A stretch of DNA of 6,809 bases from Paracoccaceae bacterium (GCA_009920815.1 RFZH01000126.1:1-6809), one strand, 5' to 3'; positions 1 through 6,176 are shown, counted from the stretch's first letter. Notes: generated by a model not told the origin, from the letters alone. A program made the numbers and translations.

Positions 1-143
1 GCTTGGCCTTTGGTTTGGGATCTGTGATGGGTGCGACAATCTTGGTGTATTTGACAATCCAGATCCTTGCCCAAATCGAATTCATTCCCATTTTGGGCGA
101 TTGGGCCGTTCAGTTGATTGACCAGATCGAAACCAACCGTTAA
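1..143 (+). CDS. C-terminal end of a small membrane protein, DUF5665-like (partial)
   Basis: The third reading frame is open from the window edge to a TAA at 141-143, giving the last 46 residues of a protein whose start lies outside the window. The fragment begins LAFGLGSVMGATILV, a glycine-containing hydrophobic stretch that reads as one membrane helix. It ends with a short amphipathic tail containing FIPILGDW and finishing QIETNR. From memory this pattern (Gly-rich helix, an I/V-P-I-x-G segment, then a charged end) resembles the DUF5665 family of small alphaproteobacterial membrane proteins, whose function is unknown. The reading frame and the membrane character are seen directly; the family name is a recollection that a profile search would need to confirm. 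No clear terminator follows it before the RTX gene. Confidence 0.5.
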   Translation, partial: LAFGLGSVMGATILVYLTIQILAQIEFIPILGDWAVQLIDQIETNR

Positions 144-168
144 CCAGTTTCCCCAATTTTCATTGCTC

Positions 169-197
169 TTGACCAAAGACACCCTCACGATAGCGAT
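169..197 (+). promoter_or_regulatory. Possible promoter for the RTX gene
   Basis: CTTGACC at 168-174 matches the alphaproteobacterial -35 core. The -10 region (TAGCGA, 191-196, spacer 16) is poor. Transcription would begin close to position 204, leaving only a short leader that contains the AAAAGGG Shine-Dalgarno sequence at 203-209. The -35 box is convincing and the -10 is not, so this is a weak call. Confidence 0.3.
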
Positions 198-218
198 GGG
201 TGAAAAGGGTGTAGTGCA

Positions 219-1112
219 ATGTTTATGATGGCAAGCTTTATTGGTTTGATGATGTTTGGCGGGCTGGCTTTGCTGCCCACCTATGAGGAACCGATTTCAG
301 AGGATCCTGAGATAGACGACAATGACGACGTCGAAGATTTGGCCATTCCTCAATCATCTGCGGATGTGATGCTGGGCAGTTTTCTGAATGATATGATGGA
401 CGGGTCTGACGGGTATGACCGTTTTCACGGCGCCGACGGCGATGACACATTATTCGGCCATGGCGGCGATGATGAATTGATAGGCGGCGCAGGCAACGAC
501 GACATACACGGGAGCGATGGCGACGACAGCCTTGTCGGAGAAGATGGCAACGATGCTCTCTCGGGTGATGGGGGGCATGACCACATCCGGGCCGGGTTTG
601 GTGCCGATACAATGTCAGGCGGGGACGGCAACGACACCCTGATCGCAGGCGCAGGGAATGATTACCTCTTGGGCGACATGGGCGATGATGCGCTGCATGG
701 CAATAGCGGCGATGACACGCTGATTGGTGGTACGGGCCAAGACAGCCTTTTTGGTGGCGAAGGCAATGATATTTTGACCGGACGCGATGGCAGCGGCGAT
801 TTTTTGAATGGTGGGTCGGGTGACGATACCATCCAATCTGACACATCCGATGTGATTACCACGGGTGATGGCGCAGATACGATGATCCATGTGACGACAC
901 CACCAACATTGGAGGCAGTGGCCAAGATTATGGATTTTGACCCCTCTCAAGATCAGATCATTTTCGAAGTTGATGACCCGGAAACGGTCACTGTGTCGAT
1001 TAATCAAACGGACGTGGACCAATACAGCATTACATTAGATGGGGTCACGCAATTGACGGTTTATAGCGAGACGCCTTTTGATGCCTCGGTGATCAGCCTA
1101 CCGGCCCGTTAA
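219..1112 (+). CDS. RTX (hemolysin-type) calcium-binding repeat protein with hydrophobic N-terminus
   Basis: The 297-residue product starts with a hydrophobic segment (residues 1-20, Phe/Met/Leu/Gly-rich) that could be a membrane anchor or uncleaved signal. A very acidic linker follows (about 24-45, Glu/Asp-rich). From about 57 to 221 there are roughly fifteen nonapeptides of the GGxGxDxLx type, for example GGAGNDDIH and GGTGQDSLF, the calcium-binding beta-roll motif of RTX proteins. The end (about 231-297) is a non-repeat domain containing DFDPSQDQIIF, a motif common at the C-terminus of these proteins. The ATG at 219 is chosen because AAAAGGG lies about 9 bases upstream; ATGs at 225 and 228 are possible. 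Most RTX proteins leave the cell by type I secretion using a C-terminal signal and lack an N-terminal helix, so the location of this one is uncertain. No type I transporter gene is in the window. The repeat family is certain; the biological role is unknown. Confidence 0.88.
   Translation: MFMMASFIGLMMFGGLALLPTYEEPISEDPEIDDNDDVEDLAIPQSSADVMLGSFLNDMMDGSDGYDRFHGADGDDTLFGHGGDDELIGGAGNDDIHGSDGDDSLVGEDGNDALSGDGGHDHIRAGFGADTMSGGDGNDTLIAGAGNDYLLGDMGDDALHGNSGDDTLIGGTGQDSLFGGEGNDILTGRDGSGDFLNGGSGDDTIQSDTSDVITTGDGADTMIHVTTPPTLEAVAKIMDFDPSQDQIIFEVDDPETVTVSINQTDVDQYSITLDGVTQLTVYSETPFDASVISLPAR
387..881 (+). repeat. Tandem coding repeats of the RTX beta-roll
   Basis: This part of the RTX gene consists of degenerate 27-base units, each encoding a GGxGxDxLx nonapeptide, recognisable as recurring GGCGATGAT / GGCAACGAC segments. 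Similarity is stronger at protein than at DNA level, which fits selection on calcium binding rather than recent duplication. Such tracts can still vary in copy number between strains. Confidence 0.8.
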
Positions 1113-1160
1113 ATCAATCCTTTCCATTTTCATGATTTTCCATTAAACGGACGCGGTCTG

Positions 1161-1219
1161 GTCCATGTGATTCAGGCACACCTCCATGGGCCATGCTGGA
1201 CGACATCCCGGCTTGTGCC
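1161..1219 (+). promoter_or_regulatory. Structured 5' leader of rpsO, possible S15 autoregulatory site
   Basis: The 136 bases between the RTX stop and rpsO carry several inverted repeats. GGCACA (1175-1180) can pair with TGTGCC (1214-1219), and inside it TCCA (1183-1186) can pair with TGGA (1197-1200). An alternative helix pairs GTCCA (1161-1165) with TGGAC (1197-1201) and excludes the inner one. S15 is known to repress its own mRNA through leader structures in several bacterial groups. The pairings are visible; the regulatory role is inferred and the folding was not computed. I found no convincing -35/-10 pair in this gap. Confidence 0.35.
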
Positions 1220-1248
1220 ATTAACCCTTTAACGAATAGGAGACCCCG

Positions 1249-1518
1249 ATGTCGATTACTGCAGAAGAAAAAGCACGCGTCATGAAAGAATTCGCAACCA
1301 AAGAAGGCGACACAGGTTCGCCCGAAGTTCAGGTTGCAATCCTAACATCACGTATCACAACGCTGACCGAACACTTCAAAACCCATAAAAAAGACAACCA
1401 CGGCCGCCGTGGTCTTTTGAAAATGGTTGCGCAGCGTCGTAAGCTTCTTGATTACCTAAAAGGTAAAGAAGAGCAGCGTTACCAAGACTTGATCAAACGC
1501 TTGGGCATCCGCCGTTAA
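1249..1518 (+). CDS. rpsO: 30S ribosomal protein S15
   Basis: The 89-residue product is a full-length S15, a primary binder of the central domain of 16S rRNA that helps assemble the small-subunit platform and contacts 23S rRNA in an intersubunit bridge. Family hallmarks are present: GDTGSPEVQVA near residues 21-31, the HxKxHxKDxHxRRGL-type segment around 42-57 (here THKKDNHGRRGLLKMV), the RRKLLDYL helix, and the C-terminal YQDLIKRLGIRR. The start is set by AGGAG at 1238-1242, about 6 bases before the ATG. The gene ends in an intrinsic terminator and is followed by pnp, the common rpsO-pnp order in Proteobacteria. It appears intact. Confidence 0.98.
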   Translation: MSITAEEKARVMKEFATKEGDTGSPEVQVAILTSRITTLTEHFKTHKKDNHGRRGLLKMVAQRRKLLDYLKGKEEQRYQDLIKRLGIRR

Positions 1519-1541
1519 GCTTGATCAAAGCTGGATTTCGA

Positions 1542-1569
1542 AACCGCGTCCCTCGGGGCGCGGTTTTTT
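1542..1569 (+). terminator. Rho-independent terminator of rpsO
   Basis: A GC-rich stem (AACCGCGTCC at 1542-1551 with GGGCGCGGTT at 1556-1565, one G-T wobble) closes a CTCG tetraloop and runs straight into a T-run (1564-1569). It lies 24 bases after the rpsO stop, so pnp probably depends on its own promoter or on read-through. Confidence 0.9.
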
Positions 1570-1811
1570 ATGTCAGGATCTATCAGTGATCATATCCGCG
1601 TGCGAGGTGGTATGCACCTAGTGCGCAATTCTAGCGACGATTTGCGACCAGCCATCCATCATACTTATGGTCTTTCCCTGAACGCAATTCTCATATATAC
1701 GCGCCCCATCTGAGATCAGGCGCCCAGACCCAGCGCCCGGAATATAAGATGACGGGTCAGGGGGAATCCGCCCCCTATGTTCATGGCCATTGGGCCGATA
1801 AGGAAACATTG
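1570..1811 (+). promoter_or_regulatory. Non-coding pnp upstream region
   Basis: These 242 bases between the rpsO terminator and pnp hold no credible gene. An AT-rich TATATA at 1694-1699 is the best -10 candidate, but the bases 16-17 upstream (CTTTCC/TCTTTC) are a poor -35. A second weak option is TTGCGA (1642-1647) with TTATGG (1665-1670). A small hairpin is possible at 1601-1627: AGGTG 1605-1609 with CACCT 1615-1619, plus TGCG 1601-1604 with CGCA 1624-1627. The pnp Shine-Dalgarno sequence AAGGA is at 1800-1804. Confidence 0.4.
1759..1776 (+). promoter_or_regulatory. G/C-rich hairpin in the pnp leader
   Basis: AGGGGG (1759-1764) and CCCCCT (1771-1776) form a perfect 6-bp stem with a 6-base loop, 35 bases before the pnp start. 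There is no T-run, so it is not a terminator. In Escherichia coli a leader stem-loop of pnp is cut by RNase III and PNPase then represses its own message; a comparable role here is only an analogy. Confidence 0.4.
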
Positions 1812-2450
1812 ATGTTTGAAGTATCGAAAAAATCTATGCAGTGGGGCGAAGAAACGCTGACACTGGAAACCGGCAAAGTTGCACGTCAAGCCGACGGCAC
1901 AGTGATTGCCACATTGGGCGAAACATCTGTCATGGCAAACGTGACTTTCGCCAAAGAAATGAAACCGGGTCAGGACTTTTTCCCTCTGACTGTTCATTAC
2001 CAAGAGAAATACTATGCCGCCGGTAAGATCCCTGGTGGCTTTTTCAAACGCGAAGCACGTCCAAGCGAAAAAGAAACGCTGACCGCACGTTTGATTGACC
2101 GCCCGATCCGTCCTTTGTTTGCAGAAGGTTTCAAACACGAAGTTCTGGTCATGTGTACCGTTCTTAGCCACGATTTGGTCAATGACCCTGACATCGTTGC
2201 AATGATCGCGGCCTCTGCGGCGTTGACCCTGTCCGGTGTTCCGTTCATGGGCCCTGTTGCAGGCTGTCGCGTTGGTTTGAGCCGTTTGATTTCCAAGCGC
2301 CAGATTATTCTGATCTGTACGCGGCAGTCAAAGCAGCAGGCGAAACACAAATGCGCGCTGCATTTGCGTTGTCAGATAAGCAAGAGCGTGTTGCAGCAGT
2401 CGCAGCAGCCCGCGAAGCGATCAAAGCCGCGCTCAGCGAAGAACAGCTAG
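1812..2450 (+). CDS. pnp: PNPase N-terminal fragment (first RNase PH domain, truncated)
   Basis: As written this frame encodes 212 residues. The first 155 or so are normal PNPase, including KPGQDFFPLTVHYQEKYYAAG, the GGFFKREARPSE loop near the central channel and RLIDRPIRPLF. The last 57 or so (from about 2277 to the TAG at 2448-2450) are out-of-frame Lys/Gln/Ser-rich sequence unlike any PNPase. An in-frame ATG at 1749 would add 21 residues but has no family support. This fragment lacks the catalytic second domain, KH and S1, so it would not work alone. Confidence 0.6.
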   Translation: MFEVSKKSMQWGEETLTLETGKVARQADGTVIATLGETSVMANVTFAKEMKPGQDFFPLTVHYQEKYYAAGKIPGGFFKREARPSEKETLTARLIDRPIRPLFAEGFKHEVLVMCTVLSHDLVNDPDIVAMIAASAALTLSGVPFMGPVAGCRVGLSRLISKRQIILICTRQSKQQAKHKCALHLRCQISKSVLQQSQQPAKRSKPRSAKNS

Positions 2451-3718
2451 AAGATGCGAACCTTGGGTCCGCAATGAAAAAGCTAGAAGCGTCCATCCTG
2501 CGCGGTGACGTTGTTAAAACCGGCAAACGTATCGATGGCCGTTCAACAACAGACGTGCGTCAGATCGTTTGTGAAACAGGCCTATTGCCACGCACCCACG
2601 GGTCCGCTCTGTTCACACGCGGTGAAACCCAAGGTCTGGTTGTGACCACATTGGGCACAGGCGATGACGAACAAATCATCGACGCGTTGCACGGCAATTC
2701 ACGTTCGAATTTCTTGTTGCATTACAACTTCCCTCCCTACTCGGTTGGCGAGGTTGGTCGTGTAGGATCACCTGGTCGTCGTGAAATCGGTCACGGCAAA
2801 TTGGCGTGGCGCGCGCTTCAGGCGGTATTGCCTGCAGCAACCGATTTCCCATACACAATCCGCGTTGTATCAGAAATCACTGAATCAAACGGGTCATCCT
2901 CGATGGCATCTGTTTGTGGTGGATCCTTGTCCATGATGGACGCAGGCGTTCCATTGAAAGCCCCGGTTGCCGGTGTTGCAATGGGGCTGATTTTGGAAGA
3001 CGACGGATCCTATGCGGTTTTGACCGACATCTTGGGTGACGAAGATCATCTGGGCGACATGGATTTCAAAGTGGCCGGTACAGAAAACGGTATCACGTCG
3101 CTGCAAATGGACATCAAGGTTGCAGGCATCACACCTGAAATCATGAAAACTGCACTGGCCCAAGCCAAAGAAGGCCGTCTGCATATCTTGGGCGAAATGT
3201 CCAAAGCGATTACCGAAGCAGGCGAATTCAGCGTTCACGCCCCACGCATTGAAACCATGAACATTCCAGTGGATAAAATCCGTGAAGTGATCGGTTCTGG
3301 TGGTAAAGTGATCCGTGAGATCGTGGAAACATCTGGTGCAAAGGTTGATATCGGCGAAGACGGCACAATCAAGATTGCGTCACCTGACGGAGCCTCCATC
3401 AAAACTGCGTATGACATGATCTATTCAATCGTCGCAGAACCAGAAGTTGGCGGCATTTATGACGGTAAAGTCGTTAAGGTCGTTGATTTCGGTGCTTTTG
3501 TGAACTTCTTTGGCAAACGCGATGGTCTGGTTCACGTCAGCCAAATCGAAAACCGCCGCCTGAACCATCCATCCGATGTGTTGAAAGAAGGCCAAGAGGT
3601 CAAAGTCAAACTGTTGGGCTTTGACGATCGCGGCAAGGTGCGTTTGTCGATGAAAGTTGTCGACCAAACCACCGGCGAAGAAATCAAAGAAGAGCCAAAA
3701 GAAAAATCTGAAGATTGA
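2351..3718 (+). CDS. pnp: PNPase C-terminal fragment (second RNase PH, KH and S1 domains)
   Basis: From the first ATG in this frame the product is 455 residues; recognisable PNPase extends about 24 codons further upstream to about 2279. Counting from this ATG, the second RNase PH domain spans about 55-280. It contains THGSALFTRGETQ, the phosphate-site SSSMAS (182-187) and the catalytic group GDEDHLGDMDFK, where Asp232, Asp238 and Lys240 correspond to E. coli Asp486, Asp492 and Lys494. The KH domain has GSGG at 315-318. The S1 domain spans about 368-436 (VVDFGAFV, GLVHVSQI), followed by an acidic tail. No good Shine-Dalgarno sequence precedes the ATG at 2351, so independent translation is doubtful. 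All active-site residues of this domain are kept. Confidence 0.65.
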   Translation: MRAAFALSDKQERVAAVAAAREAIKAALSEEQLEDANLGSAMKKLEASILRGDVVKTGKRIDGRSTTDVRQIVCETGLLPRTHGSALFTRGETQGLVVTTLGTGDDEQIIDALHGNSRSNFLLHYNFPPYSVGEVGRVGSPGRREIGHGKLAWRALQAVLPAATDFPYTIRVVSEITESNGSSSMASVCGGSLSMMDAGVPLKAPVAGVAMGLILEDDGSYAVLTDILGDEDHLGDMDFKVAGTENGITSLQMDIKVAGITPEIMKTALAQAKEGRLHILGEMSKAITEAGEFSVHAPRIETMNIPVDKIREVIGSGGKVIREIVETSGAKVDIGEDGTIKIASPDGASIKTAYDMIYSIVAEPEVGGIYDGKVVKVVDFGAFVNFFGKRDGLVHVSQIENRRLNHPSDVLKEGQEVKVKLLGFDDRGKVRLSMKVVDQTTGEEIKEEPKEKSED

Positions 3719-3742
3719 TTTTTCACAAAAATTGAATATCCT
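3715..3742 (+). promoter_or_regulatory. Possible promoter overlapping the pnp stop and terminator
   Basis: TTGATT (3715-3720, overlapping the pnp stop codon) and TATCCT (3737-3742) are 16 bases apart. Transcription from here would start near 3749, inside the first arm of the pnp terminator hairpin, so the new RNA would not carry the complete hairpin. This would give the beta-barrel gene its own promoter, which it otherwise has no room for. It is inferred from consensus similarity only. Confidence 0.35.
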
Positions 3743-3771
3743 AAAGCCCCCGAGTATTTGGGGGCTTTTTT
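3743..3771 (+). terminator. Rho-independent terminator of pnp
   Basis: AAAGCCCCC (3743-3751) pairs perfectly with GGGGGCTTT (3760-3768) around an 8-base loop, followed by a T-run through 3771. It sits 24 bases after the pnp stop and only 17 bases before the next gene. Confidence 0.93.
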
Positions 3772-3788
3772 ATTTTATGAGGTATTTT

Positions 3789-4424
3789 ATGAAACTTAAA
3801 TGGATCGCGGCAGCTATTGTAGCCGCTGCAAGTACACAAGCTTCGGCGCAACAGGCACAAATGGCCGCAGGTTTGGGCATATCAACCGTTGGCCCGCAAA
3901 TTCAATTGTCGTATCGCCAATCCACTGAATTGGGCTTTCGTGGGTTTTTTGCAGGCGGTGTTTCGCAAAAATCGTCACAAACCGAAGATGGCGTTACCTA
4001 TGATGTTAGCGGCAATTTGGGCGGAATTGGCCTGTTGATGGATTATTATCCAATGAACAGCGGTCTGCGGCTATCTGGTGGTATTTTTTCATCGAATACT
4101 GATGTGAAAATCAAATCAACGATTAGTGCGGCAACGGATATTGGCGGAACATCATATAGCTCGGGTACAATTGACGGGACCGTTAAATTTGCACGTCAAA
4201 TTTCGCCAATGGTCACCGTTGGCTATGATTGGACCGTTGGCACAAATTGGACCATCGGCGCCGAAGTCGGGGCAATCCTTAACAATGGCTTTAGCGCATC
4301 AGCCACCGCAGGGGGCGGCATTTCACAGGCTGATCTGGATCGTGAAATGGCAAATGTGGAAAGCAATTTGAACAAAAACAAATTCTTTCCCTATGTCAGC
4401 TTAATGGCATCTTATCGGTTCTAA
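3789..4424 (+). CDS. Predicted small outer-membrane beta-barrel protein
   Basis: The 211-residue product begins with a clear Sec signal peptide: Lys-rich MKLKW, a hydrophobic Ala-rich core, and an ASA cleavage site after residue 20 leaving a mature start at QQAQ. The mature part is rich in Gly, Ser and Thr, with alternating hydrophobic and polar residues such as GPQIQLSYRQS, GFRGFFAGGVS and VTVGYDWTVG. It ends in LMASYRF; a terminal aromatic residue is the usual recognition signal for the barrel-assembly machinery. I therefore read it as an 8-10 strand porin-like or OmpW/OmpA-barrel-like protein, but I do not recognise a specific family. GAGG at 3779-3782 supports the ATG at 3789; an in-frame ATG at 3777 overlaps this Shine-Dalgarno sequence, and earlier ones lie inside pnp. 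It is separated from pnp by a terminator and has its own terminator behind it, so it is probably a single-gene unit. Confidence 0.75.
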   Translation: MKLKWIAAAIVAAASTQASAQQAQMAAGLGISTVGPQIQLSYRQSTELGFRGFFAGGVSQKSSQTEDGVTYDVSGNLGGIGLLMDYYPMNSGLRLSGGIFSSNTDVKIKSTISAATDIGGTSYSSGTIDGTVKFARQISPMVTVGYDWTVGTNWTIGAEVGAILNNGFSASATAGGGISQADLDREMANVESNLNKNKFFPYVSLMASYRF

Positions 4425-4435
4425 TGCACGATCAC

Positions 4436-4468
4436 TGCGCCCCTGAGTTTGATCATGGGGCGCATTTT
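4436..4468 (+). terminator. Terminator of the beta-barrel gene, at a convergent gene end
   Basis: TGCGCCCC (4436-4443) pairs with GGGGCGCA (4457-4464) around a 13-base loop, followed by TTTT (4465-4468). On the plus strand it is a good intrinsic terminator. On the minus strand, where the sulfatase gene ends at 4472, the stem is followed by AGTGATC rather than a T-run, so it would terminate that gene poorly. Confidence 0.8.
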
Positions 4469-4471
4469 ATG

Positions 4472-6151
4472 TCAGGACGTCCCAACGATATCTTGCCACT
4501 TGCGTGCACGCCTGTCGCGGTAATGGGCGGTCAATTCGTGGGGCGTGTCCCCTTCATCGACCACTCCGATGGTGACACCTTTGGTGCTGGCTTTGCTGCG
4601 CATCTTGGTGATGGCCTCGTTTGAAACCGTGGTCCGCTGTGCGGGACGCCGCGCCCAATGGTGAAAGGCCTGATAAATTTCGGCAATGACGTCGGCATTT
4701 GCGGGATCCTCGGCAACGTCATGAATTTCGCCCGGGTCGTTTTCTAGATCAAACAACATTGGACGCAAGCCGCCATCAAAATGGATCAGCTTCCATTTCC
4801 TATTGGCAATCATAAAGCATCGTGCGTCCGCATTGTTCAAAGATAACCGGTTTGCGATCGGACGCATCGAGAAATCATATTCACAAAAAACGTAATCCTT
4901 GCCCAAATCATGGGTTGTACCATGTAAGATTGGGATCAAGGACGTGCCTTCCAGAATGTGATCAACTGCGGTCGGATCGCCGCCTGCAACCTCAAGAAAG
5001 GTGGGCGCAAGGTCAATACATTCTACGATGCCGTCATAGACAGTACCGCGGGTGGCATCTGCGGCAGAAGACGGATCATAAATAATCATCGGCACTTTGG
5101 TGGCTGCGTCGTGGAAAAAGGTCTTTTCCCCCATCCAATGATCGCCCATGTAATCACCATGATCCGATGTAATCACGATCATGGTATCATCCATGCGACC
5201 AGACCGTTCCAAATAATCGAACAAAACGCCCATTTGATCATCACATTGCTTGATCAAACCCATATAGGCCTGCATCACCTTTTCGCGCACGTCATCGCGT
5301 GAAAAAGCGCGTGACACGGGCGCCTCTTGCATCACGACAAAAGCAGGATGGCCCGTCTTTTCCACCTCGGATCTGACAGGGGCTAGGAAATCCTTTGGTC
5401 CATACATGCTGGCATAGGGCTCTGGCACAATATAGGGCCAGTGCGGCTTGATATACGACAGATGACAACACCACGGTTTATCGCCCTGCGTTTCGATAAA
5501 TTCGATACCGCGCCGCGTCAAATAGGGCGTTTCGCTATCGTCTTCGGCAATGTTGGCAGGCAGGTTTGAGTTTTTCAAAAACCAACCCGACAAAACATTG
5601 CCATCATCATCGATCGCAGAATTGGCATAGTCATGCCAAGGGTTATCACTGTCATATCCTTTTGACCGCAGATATTCGTTATATTTCAACGCCCCGCCTG
5701 GATCATAAAATCCATCTGGCCCTTGGGGCCGCATCCCGTCATCGCGTTCAAACACATCAAATCCACATTCCGCAACGCGTGCGCCAATGATGCTATCGGG
5801 TTCTAAACCAAGGCGCGCCATGCCTTCGGCATCGGCCGACATATGCGTTTTGCCCACCAACCAACATCCCATTCCTTGATCACGCAGGTAATCGCCCATA
5901 GTCCGTTCACCCACTTTTAACGGAAAGTGGTTGTAACATGCACCGTGGCTATGCACGTATCGCCCCGTATAGGTCGACATCCGCGACGGTCCGCACAAGG
6001 GCGACTGAATATAGGCGCGGTCAAACCTAACCCCCTGTGACGCCAATTTATCGATGTTTGGCGTGTGCAAATGTGGGTGACCATAACAACTTAGATAATC
6101 CCACCGCAGTTGGTCGAACATTATGAATAAGATATTTTTCGCCTGTGCCAT
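4472..6151 (-). CDS. Sulfatase / phosphonate monoester hydrolase family enzyme
   Basis: The 559-residue product belongs to the alkaline phosphatase superfamily, formylglycine-dependent branch. Asp13-Gln14 (FIMFDQLR) and Asp330-His331 (ITSDHGDYMGDH) are the expected metal ligands. Cys53 lies in CGPSR followed by TGR, the C-x-P-x-R signature whose cysteine is converted to formylglycine by a separate enzyme, not seen here. Arg57, Lys101 and His103 (VGKTHM), His237 (KPHWPY) and Lys343 match the usual active-site set, so the enzyme looks catalytically complete. The DQ plus DH ligand pattern occurs in both choline-sulfatase-like enzymes and phosphonate monoester hydrolases/phosphodiesterases, so the hydrolysed bond (sulfate ester or phospho(di)ester) is open. 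There is no signal peptide, which suggests a cytoplasmic enzyme acting on an imported substrate. The start has a weak AAGG (6162-6165) about 10 bases upstream and the usual AKNILFIMFDQ N-terminus. It is divergent from an inositol-dehydrogenase-like gene, hinting at a cyclitol or sugar ester as substrate. Confidence 0.9.
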   Translation of the reverse strand: MAQAKNILFIMFDQLRWDYLSCYGHPHLHTPNIDKLASQGVRFDRAYIQSPLCGPSRMSTYTGRYVHSHGACYNHFPLKVGERTMGDYLRDQGMGCWLVGKTHMSADAEGMARLGLEPDSIIGARVAECGFDVFERDDGMRPQGPDGFYDPGGALKYNEYLRSKGYDSDNPWHDYANSAIDDDGNVLSGWFLKNSNLPANIAEDDSETPYLTRRGIEFIETQGDKPWCCHLSYIKPHWPYIVPEPYASMYGPKDFLAPVRSEVEKTGHPAFVVMQEAPVSRAFSRDDVREKVMQAYMGLIKQCDDQMGVLFDYLERSGRMDDTMIVITSDHGDYMGDHWMGEKTFFHDAATKVPMIIYDPSSAADATRGTVYDGIVECIDLAPTFLEVAGGDPTAVDHILEGTSLIPILHGTTHDLGKDYVFCEYDFSMRPIANRLSLNNADARCFMIANRKWKLIHFDGGLRPMLFDLENDPGEIHDVAEDPANADVIAEIYQAFHHWARRPAQRTTVSNEAITKMRSKASTKGVTIGVVDEGDTPHELTAHYRDRRARKWQDIVGTS

Positions 6152-6176
6152 CGGGTGCGCCTTGGTGCTTTATGAA

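Larger units (their letters stand above)
1812..3718 (+). pseudogene. pnp: Polynucleotide phosphorylase, broken by internal deletion with frameshift
   Basis: PNPase is a trimeric phosphorolytic 3'-5' exoribonuclease of RNA turnover. An intact copy is usually about 700 residues. Here the 5' part matches through GVPFMGPVAGCRVG (to about 2276). Recognisable PNPase then resumes in a different frame at EPFDFQAPDYSDLY (from about 2279) and continues to the stop at 3718. The two parts total about 634 residues, so roughly 75 residues are missing, covering the end of the first RNase PH domain that normally begins Y/F-V/I-x-x-x-YVLNP. The frame change means the lost DNA has a length of 3n+1 bases, by estimate about 220-235. 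Everything else looks intact: the rest of the first domain, the all-helical linker, the second RNase PH domain, KH and S1. There is no further stop or frameshift, so the lesion is either recent or an assembly or sequencing error. The start at 1812 has an AAGGA Shine-Dalgarno sequence and the usual N-terminus MFEVSKKSMQWG. Confidence 0.85.

Noticed and set aside
387..881. CRISPR-like or other DNA repeat array
   Set aside because: The units are contiguous, degenerate and coding (GGxGxDxLx nonapeptides), with no spacers.
238..1022. Several long minus-strand and alternative-frame open frames across the RTX gene
   Set aside because: They are by-products of the repetitive, codon-biased RTX sequence. 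Their products are low-complexity His/Arg/Cys- or Ser/Pro-rich, with no ribosome-binding sites.
1749..1811. Longer pnp start at the in-frame ATG at 1749
   Set aside because: The extra 21 residues do not resemble any PNPase N-terminus and overlap the leader hairpin, whereas the ATG at 1812 has an AAGGA site and the typical MFEVSKKSMQWG start.
2270..2450. Programmed ribosomal frameshifting in pnp
   Set aside because: I see no slippery heptamer with a downstream structure, and a frame change would not restore the roughly 75 missing residues.
3657..3788. Extended start of the beta-barrel gene inside pnp
   Set aside because: It would place Lys-rich sequence before an obvious signal peptide and translate through the pnp terminator; GAGG at 3779-3782 supports the ATG at 3789.
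4424..4624. 66-codon plus-strand open frame after the beta-barrel gene
   Set aside because: It contains the terminator hairpin and lies antisense to the sulfatase end, with no sign of coding constraint.
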